From Candidatus Heimdallarchaeota archaeon (GTDB lineage: Archaea; Asgardarchaeota; Heimdallarchaeia; Heimdallarchaeales; Heimdallarchaeaceae): a stretch of 5,011 nt of DNA. The stretch covers positions 1-5,011 of the forward strand of contig JAEOTG010000150.1 of assembly GCA_016839985.1 (NCBI GenBank). Direction: 5' to 3'. Under the pieces are notes generated by a model. It saw only the letters and a program-made list of their open reading frames with translations. It had not been told where the DNA came from and searched no databases. Each line of letters begins with the position of its first letter. The first letter of the stretch is position 1. The translations under genes and the position numbers were made by a program. This document shows positions 1 through 5,011 of the stretch, one piece after another.

Positions 1-2
1 TA

Positions 3-185
3 GCTGTATTGATTATTACGAATATATTATCCTACCTTATAATTAGTACTCTAGCTATTTCTACCACATTCATAACTTATAGAATAGGTCTTGACCCAGA
101 CAGTTTAGTAAACCCTCTTTTAACTTCTAGTGCTGATTTAATAACGACTTCAATTCTTGTTTTGATGTCTGTACTAATTTTTTAA
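3..185 (+). CDS. MgtE/SLC41-type divalent cation transporter, C-terminal fragment
   Basis: The plus-strand reading frame is open from the left edge to a TAA at 183-185 and gives the last 60 residues of a protein whose start lies outside the window. The fragment is hydrophobic, with one membrane helix before and one after the short loop YRIGLDPDSLVNPLLTSSAD. This loop matches the GLDP...NPL....D signature of the last helices of MgtE-family Mg2+ transporters, in which Asn and Asp side chains line the ion pore. The Asn of VNPL and the Asp of SSAD sit at the spacing of the pore residues of Thermus MgtE (recalled as N424 and D432), with Thr where that protein has Ala. The family imports Mg2+ or related divalent ions across the cytoplasmic membrane. 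The N-terminal regulatory part cannot be judged. The gene ends two bases from the stop codon of the opposing cutA gene. Confidence 0.8.
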   Translation, partial: AVLIITNILSYLIISTLAISTTFITYRIGLDPDSLVNPLLTSSADLITTSILVLMSVLIF

Positions 186-187
186 AA
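178..187. terminator. Possible shared T-tract between convergent genes
   Basis: The sequence TTTTTTAAAA overlaps the stop codon of the transporter gene and fills the two-base gap to cutA. It gives six T in the plus-strand transcript and four T in the minus-strand one. It could end transcription for the plus-strand gene. No hairpin with a GC stem is visible. Confidence 0.25.
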
Positions 188-511
188 TTATCTTAGTTTA
201 GTTTCTTCATCAATCCAATCTAAATATTCCTTTGAACCTCCCTCAAATCCTAATACCAATATTTCTGGTATTTCATATGTGTGTTCTTGTTTTATATATT
301 CCACTATTTCATCACTATTTTTTGAAGGAGCTTTAATCAACAATATGAATTCATCAGATTTTTCTATCTGACCTTTCCATCTGTAAATGCTCTTAATAGG
401 AAAGAAATGAACACATGCAGCAAGATTCATTTTTACTAAAGAACTTGCGTACAAAAAAGCTTCCTCCTCAGAACCCACTGTTGTTTGAACTTGGACATAT
501 TTGTTTTTCAT
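188..511 (-). CDS. cutA: CutA family protein (divalent ion tolerance-type)
   Basis: This gene encodes 107 residues, the usual CutA length, and is complete. Family hallmarks appear in order: a first strand YVQVQTTV (residues 5-12), LAACV (30-34), SIYRWKGQIEKSDE (41-54), HTYEIPEIL (77-85) and KEYLDWI (94-100). CutA proteins form very stable trimers with a ferredoxin-like fold. The bacterial protein was named for copper tolerance, but the biochemical role is still unclear, and metal binding or a PII-like signalling role has been proposed. No signal peptide is present, so it should be cytoplasmic. ATG at 511 is the natural start because the first strand begins right after it, and a TATA-like box lies about 28 bases upstream with no Shine-Dalgarno motif. 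It is therefore probably transcribed on its own, even though it follows the helical/TPR pair in the same direction. Confidence 0.93.
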   Translation of the reverse strand: MKNKYVQVQTTVGSEEEAFLYASSLVKMNLAACVHFFPIKSIYRWKGQIEKSDEFILLIKAPSKNSDEIVEYIKQEHTYEIPEILVLGFEGGSKEYLDWIDEETKLR

Positions 512-533
512 TGCGTAATCACATGATAGAATG

Positions 534-545
534 TTATTAATAATT
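534..545 (-). promoter_or_regulatory. TATA-like promoter box for cutA
   Basis: On the minus strand this reads AATTATTAATAA, an AT-rich element centred about 28 bases upstream of the cutA ATG. That spacing fits an archaeal TATA box feeding a leaderless or nearly leaderless transcript. The surrounding sequence is also AT-rich, so the assignment rests mainly on position. Confidence 0.45.
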
Positions 546-572
546 GTTATTTGGAATATTAAATAATCTCAC

Positions 573-1379
573 TTATTTATTTAATTTTTGAATCAAAGTT
601 GCTTTTTCTTCTTTATTAACAAGTATTGAATCTTCTAAAATTTCAGAAAGTAATTTCTTTTCATTTTTTGTTAATGATATTTTAATCATGTTGTTTAAAA
701 TGAACGTTAGCTCAGTTGCTTGTTCCGGATAATGCTCTAACAAATAGATTATAGTTGAGTAATTTAGATGCTGCTCAAAAATTGAAATCATGTTCTTTAT
801 TTCTTTAGGAAACTCTTCTATCTGAGGTTTAAGAATTGTATAAAACTCATGAATTAGAAAACTAATAAAATCATAAAAATCACTTCCAAAAGGAAATCTT
901 TTTTCAGACATAGATTTTGCAAAATAAAGGAAAGTGTTGATATAAAATTCTATCTTTAGTACAAGTAACAATTTAGTATCAAAACGTGGTGAGTGTTGAG
1001 GTAGATTCTTATTGAATTCATTTACAAATTCTATAATCTCTTCAACTTCTGCTTGAGAATAAAGATTCACATTCTCTTTGTTGAAATTTGGAAAAAGGAA
1101 AAAAGGTGTTCGTGAGAGAGAAAACAAGACATTTCTATCATCAGTTTTTCTTGTATCTGCCATATATTTAGCTGTTAAAGATATTATTGAAAGACGATCT
1201 ACTGGGTCTGGAAGTTCTTTTAATATCTTCTTATGATTCCTAGATGTGGGTGAATCTAGAATGACTTGTTCATACTTTCCTTCTTCTATCTCCTTCTCCG
1301 CTTCTTGACTAAGAAGATTTAGGAAATAATGAATAGGTCTGTATATTTGGATTCGAACATGGGGATCAAATTTTTTCAT
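573..1379 (-). CDS. Uncharacterised helical protein, second gene of the TPR operon
   Basis: I do not recognise this 268-residue protein. It is predicted by eye to be almost wholly alpha-helical, lysine- and glutamate-rich, with no signal peptide. The most hydrophobic stretch (about residues 136-155, around KLLLVLKIEFYINTFLYFA) contains charged residues and looks like a buried helix rather than a membrane span. No nucleotide-binding, metal-binding or protease motif is visible. A Phe/Pro-rich segment, TPFFLFPNF (residues 91-99), breaks the helical pattern. The C-terminal third (about 190-268) looks like paired helices that could form an alpha-solenoid. ATG at 1379 follows the upstream TPR gene's stop by 10 bases (GTGAGAAAAG, at best a weak GTGA-type ribosome site), so the two are very likely co-transcribed. 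It may be a partner of the TPR protein. No function is proposed. Confidence 0.82.
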   Translation of the reverse strand: MKKFDPHVRIQIYRPIHYFLNLLSQEAEKEIEEGKYEQVILDSPTSRNHKKILKELPDPVDRLSIISLTAKYMADTRKTDDRNVLFSLSRTPFFLFPNFNKENVNLYSQAEVEEIIEFVNEFNKNLPQHSPRFDTKLLLVLKIEFYINTFLYFAKSMSEKRFPFGSDFYDFISFLIHEFYTILKPQIEEFPKEIKNMISIFEQHLNYSTIIYLLEHYPEQATELTFILNNMIKISLTKNEKKLLSEILEDSILVNKEEKATLIQKLNK

Positions 1380-1389
1380 CTTTTCTCAC

Positions 1390-2703
1390 TTAGCTAAATT
1401 GTTTCACAAGTTCAAGAAATTGTCCAATCATTTCAGAATAATGCAATTCTCCTTTATCAACCATCCATTGATAAATATCCTTTATTTCATGTATAGATTG
1501 GTTGAATTCATTTCCGTATCCAACCATTGAAATCTTATATGAAAGTTGGAAAAATTGTGTCATCTTGGTTCTAACTGAATCATTATATTTTTCGAATATA
1601 TCCAAAATTCTCTCAATTTCCTCTCTTAGGTCAACATTCTCCAAGAATTCATTGGATTTAAGACCAGTACCAGTTAAAATTCCTGTTAATCCCATCATTT
1701 TTGCTGAATGATATTGAAGTAAAACAGGTAGGAATATGAAGAAAGTTAGAGCTTCTTCATATTCTAGCTCTTGTGAGATAAAATATTCTCGTGATTTTCC
1801 AAAAGCTTCTGCAGCATTTCTTGTATTCCCTATTGATTGATATAGTCCTGCTAGTAACCTTCTTACTTTTGCTGCTAATTCAAGATGTTCAATGCTTTCT
1901 GCACTTAGAAGAAGTCTTTCTCCTTTTTCAATTGCAATAGCTGGAGTTATCTGCTCAGAACGAAGCTCTAGTTCTATTCTCTGCGCATTGAACAATAAAG
2001 GATGAATATCTTCAGGCTTATATCTCTCTAAATACTCATCAAGCAATCTGATAGTTTCTGCTGGTTCTTCGACAAATTGAGATAGTATGATTTTTTTCTC
2101 AAATGCTGCTCTTTCAAATGGTGTTTCTTGGAAGAATTTGAATGCTTCATCAATATTAGATAATGCTTTCAGTACATCACCTTCTTCAGCATCAATTTGT
2201 GCTTCTAGAACTTGTAATTCATAATAGTAAAGATCATTTCCCATCGATTTTGCTTTATTCATCAGAAAATGCACTAACTCTCTAGCTTTTTCCAAATTGT
2301 GATAAACTATATTGATTTGAGCTTTTGTTTGCCAATATCTAAAGAAAATAGGGAGATTTTCTTCAGGAATAACTTCTTCTTCCAGCTCATCTAACCATTT
2401 TTGCCCATCTAAATAACATCCATAAGCAAAAGCTATAGCTGCTAATTCAAGTATAACCAAATAATAATCGTCAAGTAAAATTCTTTCCTTTGTTTGCTCT
2501 ACCAACTCTTTAAGTAGATCAATTGCTTCTTTTTTTCTTCCCAATAATCCAAAACATCTTGCGATTTTTATCTCTATATCTCGTAATTCCTTTTCCTTCC
2601 CTTCCAAGAAAAAAACTTCTCTCGCTTTGAGATACCAATGAAAAGCCTCTTTAAAATTGAATTGACTAAATAAATCATCTCCTTTTTCTTTCTCAAAGCT
2701 CAT
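1390..2703 (-). CDS. TPR-repeat protein
   Basis: This is a 437-residue all-helical protein with tetratricopeptide-like repeats. Helix pairs with the typical A/G/Y/A spacing are seen near residues 6-31 (FSQFNFKEAFHWYLKA), 42-75 (IARCFGLLGRKKEAIDLLKE), 81-110, 122-155 (INIVYHNLEKARELV), 159-193 (EAEEGDVLKAL-like) and 274-308 (LLAGLYQSIGNTRNAAEAF). The last 130 residues, including a Gly-rich stretch MMGLTGILTGTGL (336-348) and a C-terminal helical block, do not look like TPR and may be a separate domain. There is no signal peptide or membrane helix, so it is probably a cytoplasmic scaffold for protein-protein contacts; the client is unknown. ATG at 2703 is the first in-frame start and has AT-rich promoter-like sequence upstream. 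It is the first gene of an apparent operon with the 268-residue helical protein. TPR proteins are diverse, so the function cannot be transferred. Confidence 0.88.
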   Translation of the reverse strand: MSFEKEKGDDLFSQFNFKEAFHWYLKAREVFFLEGKEKELRDIEIKIARCFGLLGRKKEAIDLLKELVEQTKERILLDDYYLVILELAAIAFAYGCYLDGQKWLDELEEEVIPEENLPIFFRYWQTKAQINIVYHNLEKARELVHFLMNKAKSMGNDLYYYELQVLEAQIDAEEGDVLKALSNIDEAFKFFQETPFERAAFEKKIILSQFVEEPAETIRLLDEYLERYKPEDIHPLLFNAQRIELELRSEQITPAIAIEKGERLLLSAESIEHLELAAKVRRLLAGLYQSIGNTRNAAEAFGKSREYFISQELEYEEALTFFIFLPVLLQYHSAKMMGLTGILTGTGLKSNEFLENVDLREEIERILDIFEKYNDSVRTKMTQFFQLSYKISMVGYGNEFNQSIHEIKDIYQWMVDKGELHYSEMIGQFLELVKQFS

Positions 2704-2720
2704 TATTTCACACTTTCTCT

Positions 2721-2732
2721 ATAATTAATAAT
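2721..2732 (-). promoter_or_regulatory. Probable TATA-like box for the TPR operon
   Basis: On the minus strand this reads TTATTAATTATA and is centred about 23-24 bases upstream of the ATG at 2703, fitting a leaderless transcript. A second AT-rich element on the same strand (TTTAAATATTAAA, 2741-2753) is an alternative; it would give a leader of about 20 bases. The sequence cannot decide between them. Confidence 0.4.
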
Positions 2733-2831
2733 TCATTTATTTTAATATTTAAAAACATGTTTTTTATTCAAATTAAAGTCGAATTCTTGTTTCTTTATTG
2801 CATTCTGTGATACTCTCTAAAATGATATCTG

Positions 2832-2839
2832 TTATAAAC
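2832..2839 (+). promoter_or_regulatory. TATA box for the nucleotidyltransferase gene
   Basis: The sequence TTATAAAC is a close match to the archaeal TATA consensus and is centred 25 bases before the ATG at 2861. This is the spacing expected if transcription starts at or next to the start codon. It supports 2861 over the upstream TTG (2798) and ATG (2822) as the true start. Confidence 0.6.
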
Positions 2840-2860
2840 TGTTATGGTATCTCTATCAAA

Positions 2861-3685
2861 ATGAGTGAATATTCTGAATATATGAAACAGGCTAAGAAAG
2901 AAGTAGAATCTTGTTTAGATATCTGGAAAACTATCTTTGAAGAAGAATATTCAGAGACAATTGAGTATGCTTATAGTAAAGGTTCTGCTACAAAAGATTG
3001 GGAGAGTTTCATAGACTATGTTCCTGTTTTAAGTGATGTTGATATCCATATAAAACCAAAAGATCATTCAAATTTCTTTGAAGATTCTAGTTTCTTTTTT
3101 GAATCAATTAATATTTCTGAGCAGTACGAAACAAGATTCATAGAAATGAATCCTAAATATTTTCACCTTCCAAGAACACAAATAATCAATGTTAAGAAAC
3201 TAGTTGAAGCAGTAGATATTGTAGTTTATCCTAAGAGAAATGAAATTGAAGTTCTTATAGGAGAACCAGGAGAAATGAAAAATCCTTCTGATGAAGTAAT
3301 TAAGAAAAATGATTTGCAAAGATTATTAGAACTTGAAGAATTCTTCCAATCTATACCATTATCCATGATTGACAGAACAGGAATAGATCTTTGGTGTATG
3401 ATCAGAAGATTGAACTGGAGAGTATCTCCTTCTCCAGTTAGATTGTTGAGCCAGACTAGTGAAAAACCTTTAGATTTATGGGCACTCAACAGAACAAAAA
3501 TTGCAGAAGAATTAGAAAAAAATGATTATCATTTGATTGCGGAGAGCTACAAAGATTATTACTATGAGGGCTGGATCGCATTTATGGAAGATTTCACTAA
3601 CTCTCAATCAATGAGAAGAATAATTTCATCTGGATTTGAAGTTTTAAAACTATGTCTTGAAGCTGCAATAAAATTTATAGAATAA
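2861..3685 (+). CDS. Nucleotidyltransferase-fold protein
   Basis: From ATG 2861 this gives 274 residues. The N-terminal half has the signature of the polymerase-beta nucleotidyltransferase superfamily: a helix, then YSKGS (Gly41-Ser42), then LSDVDIHI with the metal-binding pair Asp59 and Asp61, and a likely third carboxylate at Asp119 in VEAVDIVVYP. The family transfers a nucleotide from an NTP to a protein, RNA, antibiotic or small molecule; the substrate here is not evident. The loop between GS and DxD is 16 residues, longer than the common 7-13. The C-terminal half (about 145-274) is helical, as in kanamycin nucleotidyltransferase-like proteins, and contains an aromatic stretch YKDYYYEGW (230-238). 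The gene stands alone on its strand, divergent from the TPR operon and ending 9 bases from the converging oxidoreductase gene. The longer frame from TTG 2798 would add 21 residues but would include the TATA box. The superfamily call is firm; the specific role is unknown. Confidence 0.8.
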   Translation: MSEYSEYMKQAKKEVESCLDIWKTIFEEEYSETIEYAYSKGSATKDWESFIDYVPVLSDVDIHIKPKDHSNFFEDSSFFFESINISEQYETRFIEMNPKYFHLPRTQIINVKKLVEAVDIVVYPKRNEIEVLIGEPGEMKNPSDEVIKKNDLQRLLELEEFFQSIPLSMIDRTGIDLWCMIRRLNWRVSPSPVRLLSQTSEKPLDLWALNRTKIAEELEKNDYHLIAESYKDYYYEGWIAFMEDFTNSQSMRRIISSGFEVLKLCLEAAIKFIE

Positions 3686-3694
3686 CCTTTCTTG

Positions 3695-4219
3695 TTAATC
3701 TATAAATTCTATTTGTAAAAATTCTATCATTTCTAAAATATTACTGAATTCATCAGTACTAAATACATCACCATGTTTTTCTTTATCATATCCAAAGATG
3801 TATTTAGCTTCCTTTAATTCTTCAAAATAGTATTTTAGATGGTTATATTTCTCTTCTTTATCTTTGACTAGGATAGTCTTAACTTTTTTTCTCTTGAAAC
3901 CTTTTTGGATTTTTATTATTTGATCTTTAGTAGCAAGAATATTCAATAACCAATGAGCTTTTTTTCCTCTAGCTACATAAAATGTTAATTTACCTGTATA
4001 GAATTGAAGAGCTAAAACTGGAGTAGTTCTTTTTTTTCCTGTTTTTCTACCTGTAGTATGTACTAATACCATGCTTCTTCCAATTCCAAGTAAGGGAAGA
4101 AAATATATACGATAAAGAAAGATAAAGACACCATTCATGATTTTAGTAAAAAATCTGAAGATTTTTTTTCCTTTATAATGCCTTGCAACAATTGAGTTTT
4201 TTCCAAGTTTAAATTTCAC
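3695..4219 (-). CDS. Deazaflavin (F420)-dependent nitroreductase-family oxidoreductase (start ambiguous, 4225 or 4219)
   Basis: This small protein (176 residues from TTG 4225, 174 from GTG 4219) carries the signature of the Ddn-type F420H2-dependent oxidoreductase family. MVLVHTTGRKTGKKRTTPVL (residues 52-71 from TTG) corresponds to the L.TTGRKSG..R.TPL core, followed by a strand LTFYVARGKKAHWLLNIL (80-97), which corresponds to the family's A.W..NL segment. Such proteins form split beta-barrels that bind reduced coenzyme F420 (or a related flavin or heme) and reduce various substrates; the substrate here is unknown. The N-terminus has a basic, aromatic stretch and a hydrophobic segment FIFLYRIYFLPLLGI (34-48), which suggests membrane association as in mycobacterial Ddn. 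No ATG occurs near the front. TTG 4225 has GAGGT nine bases upstream and lies 6 bases after the PHP stop; GTG 4219 is also possible. I entered the shorter form, but the ribosome site favours TTG. The gene is probably co-transcribed with the PHP gene. Confidence 0.85.
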   Translation of the reverse strand: MKFKLGKNSIVARHYKGKKIFRFFTKIMNGVFIFLYRIYFLPLLGIGRSMVLVHTTGRKTGKKRTTPVLALQFYTGKLTFYVARGKKAHWLLNILATKDQIIKIQKGFKRKKVKTILVKDKEEKYNHLKYYFEELKEAKYIFGYDKEKHGDVFSTDEFSNILEMIEFLQIEFID

Positions 4220-4231
4220 AGACAATCAGAT

Positions 4232-4885
4232 TCAACCTCGGATTCTTTTGATAATTTCATCAGCGTTTTTCACAAAGATTTCTTCGAACATATTTCTAGG
4301 TATTCCTGCACCCAAAGCTGTTTTTTCTCTAAGTTCTTTTGTAATAAATTCTCTAGTTTGATGAGCATCAGTGTTTAATATCATTTTAGCTCCAGTTTCA
4401 ATTGCTAGAGCTGCAACAAGACCATTACCCAATGAATGTTCCCCTCTTGTAGTGATTTCAAGAAAAATATCATTGTCCTTAGCTATTTGTGCTTCTTCAA
4501 TTGTCAAAATTCCAGGATGTGCAAGTATGTCTACATCAGGACACTCAAGTGCAGCTCGATTTGTTCCCTCAATTACTGGTTCAATTATTGACTCTCCATG
4601 TACAGCAACGAGGAAATTTTTCTTCTTAGCTTTTTTTGCCAATTCAGCTATTTGTGAAGGTAAAACATGTGTGATCTCAACACCTGGTAAGTAAGTAATA
4701 TATTCATCAAAATCATATCTCATTTTATCTAGACTATTCAGAATATGATCAATAGTTGCTGAATCTATGTGATCTGTAATGCCTGCTGCAGATATTCCTT
4801 TTACTATCATTCTTCTCAGATGCTCTGAAGGAGTCAAAGCTCCATCTGAGAGAATTGTATGAGTATGAAAATCTGTAAGCTTCAT
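4232..4885 (-). CDS. PHP-domain metal-dependent phosphoesterase (histidinol phosphatase-like)
   Basis: From ATG 4885 this gives 217 residues, the usual size of the archaeal PHP 'histidinol phosphate phosphatase domain' group. All PHP motifs are present: DFHTHTILSDG (His7, His9, Asp14), GITDHID (Asp38, His39), GVEITH (Glu70, His73), AVHGES (His96), ILAHPG (His123) and LNTDAH (Asp173, His175). These residues bind a two- or three-metal centre that hydrolyses phosphate esters. The archaeal proteins are annotated from similarity to histidinol-phosphatase, but the true substrate is not established and no his genes are seen nearby. The frame is open upstream to ATG 4924, but the added 13 residues (MTNLINTHFFLFL) are unlike the family, in which HxH lies within the first ten residues, and they would cover a TATA-like box. 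The gene is followed 6 bases later by the F420-family oxidoreductase, probably in one operon. The catalytic set looks intact, so an active enzyme is expected. Confidence 0.9.
   Translation of the reverse strand: MKLTDFHTHTILSDGALTPSEHLRRMIVKGISAAGITDHIDSATIDHILNSLDKMRYDFDEYITYLPGVEITHVLPSQIAELAKKAKKKNFLVAVHGESIIEPVIEGTNRAALECPDVDILAHPGILTIEEAQIAKDNDIFLEITTRGEHSLGNGLVAALAIETGAKMILNTDAHQTREFITKELREKTALGAGIPRNMFEEIFVKNADEIIKRIRG
4235..4239 (-). promoter_or_regulatory. Shine-Dalgarno-like GAGGT before the oxidoreductase gene
   Basis: On the minus strand the last codons of the PHP gene read CGA GGT TGA, so a GAGGT motif directly precedes its stop. It is nine bases from the TTG at 4225 and fifteen from the GTG at 4219. 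It is the only good match to an anti-Shine-Dalgarno complement that I found before a start in this window. That fits an internal operon gene that cannot be leaderless. Confidence 0.5.
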
Positions 4886-4900
4886 TAAAAAAAGAAAGAA
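4886..4900 (-). terminator. Possible oligo-T terminator of the gene cut at the right edge
   Basis: Reading on the minus strand, CACTTCTTTCTTTTTTTA begins about 35 bases after the stop codon of the upstream partial gene. Archaeal RNA polymerase commonly stops at T-rich tracts without a hairpin. The tract directly abuts the PHP start codon, so if it does act as a terminator it overlaps the next promoter. The background is AT-rich, so this is weak evidence. Confidence 0.3.
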
Positions 4901-4904
4901 GTGA

Positions 4905-4913
4905 GTATTTATC
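4905..4913 (-). promoter_or_regulatory. TATA-like box for the PHP-oxidoreductase operon
   Basis: On the minus strand this reads GATAAATAC and is centred about 24-25 bases upstream of the ATG at 4885. The position fits leaderless transcription of the PHP gene and supports the shorter start. Between box and start the sense strand is pyrimidine-rich with seven consecutive T. Confidence 0.5.
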
Positions 4914-4932
4914 AAATTTGTCATTCATTTTT

Positions 4933-5011
4933 TCAATTATTAACAAGTTCTTCCAACTTATCTATTTGTTTTGATAAATAATCCATACCCTTTTGCCAGA
5001 ATGTAGGATCA
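4933..5011 (-). CDS. Unidentified protein, C-terminal fragment
   Basis: The frame is open from the right edge to TGA at 4935-4933 and gives only the last 25 residues, starting DPTFWQKGMDYLSKQ and ending in a charged helix IDKLEELVNN. The amphipathic, lysine- and glutamate-rich ending is typical of a real soluble protein's last helix. The stop lies 47 bases before the PHP start, in the same direction, which supports a genuine gene. The D-P-x-F-W...G pattern resembles the last helix of some flavodoxin-fold oxidoreductases, but the fragment is too short to assign. Confidence 0.6.
   Translation of the reverse strand, partial: DPTFWQKGMDYLSKQIDKLEELVNN

Larger units (their letters stand above)
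2704..2860. other. Divergent intergenic region
   Basis: These 157 bases separate the two divergent genes starting at 2703 (minus) and 2861 (plus). They are AT-rich and hold candidate TATA boxes for both directions. The plus-strand frame stays open back to a TTG at 2798, but that upstream stretch (residues such as HSVILSK and ISVINCYGISIK) looks like translated promoter DNA. I see no operator-like long inverted repeat and no RNA gene. Confidence 0.5.

Noticed and set aside
708..771. Hydrophobic stretches in the 268-residue protein as membrane helices
   Set aside because: The runs are interrupted by charged residues and fit amphipathic helices of a soluble alpha-solenoid better than membrane spans.
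1502..1711. Plus-strand 69-residue open frame
   Set aside because: It lies wholly inside the TPR gene on the other strand and has no recognisable motif or promoter; it is a shadow of the real gene.
3226..3489. Minus-strand 87-residue open frame
   Set aside because: It is antisense to the nucleotidyltransferase gene, with low-complexity Ser/Ile content and no family signature.
2861..3685. Nucleotidyltransferase as part of a MNT/HEPN toxin-antitoxin or defence system
   Set aside because: There is no adjacent small HEPN-type gene on the same strand, the protein is longer than MNT antitoxins, and its neighbours are a TPR operon and metabolic genes in opposite orientations.
4371..4694. Plus-strand 107-residue open frame
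   Set aside because: It is antisense to the PHP gene, whose conserved metal-binding motifs prove the minus strand is coding here.
4886..4924. N-terminal extension MTNLINTHFFLFL of the PHP protein as a signal or membrane anchor
   Set aside because: The short hydrophobic run is better explained as translation of the T-rich promoter-start gap, and the family normally begins only a few residues before the HxH motif.
4749..4946. Minus-strand 65-residue open frame overlapping the PHP start
   Set aside because: It is out of frame with the PHP motifs, and its Ser/Phe/Tyr-rich product resembles a frame-shifted translation of the PHP N-terminus.
1..5011. CRISPR arrays, tRNA or rRNA genes, insertion sequences, long direct or inverted repeats
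   Set aside because: Almost all bases are accounted for by coding sequence. The only gaps are short and AT-rich, and I saw no regularly spaced repeats, cloverleaf-like segments or transposase motifs.

Overview
This is a compact, strongly AT-rich window (GC roughly 30% by eye). It holds eight protein-coding genes, two of them cut by the window edges, and no RNA gene, mobile element or CRISPR array that I can see. Several signs point to an archaeon. A deazaflavin (F420)-dependent oxidoreductase-family protein sits beside an archaeal-type PHP phosphoesterase. Strong bacterial Shine-Dalgarno sites are missing before most starts. AT-rich TATA-like boxes lie about 24-28 bases upstream of several start codons, as expected for leaderless or nearly leaderless archaeal transcripts. 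Lineage-specific helical and TPR proteins at this GC content would suit an Asgard archaeon such as a Heimdallarchaeia or Lokiarchaeia member, but that placement is a guess and not shown by any marker gene here.

Left part (1-2703): the last 60 residues of an MgtE/SLC41-type divalent cation transporter run on the plus strand and meet, tail to tail with only two bases between the stop codons, a complete cutA gene on the minus strand. Upstream of cutA, also on the minus strand, are a 268-residue helical protein of unknown function and a 437-residue TPR-repeat protein. The TPR gene comes first, with 10 bases between the two, so they look like a two-gene operon. cutA has its own TATA-like box in the 61-base gap after this pair.

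Middle (2704-3694): a 157-base divergent intergenic region separates the TPR gene from a plus-strand gene for a nucleotidyltransferase-fold protein. The start chosen for that gene, 2861, lies 25 bases after a good TATA box, which places the box inside a longer open frame. The gene ends 9 bases from the converging next gene.

Right part (3695-5011): on the minus strand, in transcription order, lie the final 25 residues of an unidentified protein, a PHP-domain metal-dependent phosphoesterase, and a small deazaflavin-dependent nitroreductase-family protein. The latter appears to be translationally linked to the PHP gene through a GAGGT motif that overlaps the PHP stop region and a TTG start.

Overall these are mostly housekeeping or accessory metabolic genes. 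I see no convincing new multi-gene system. The most open questions are the TPR/helical protein pair and the nucleotidyltransferase with its long insert in the active-site loop.
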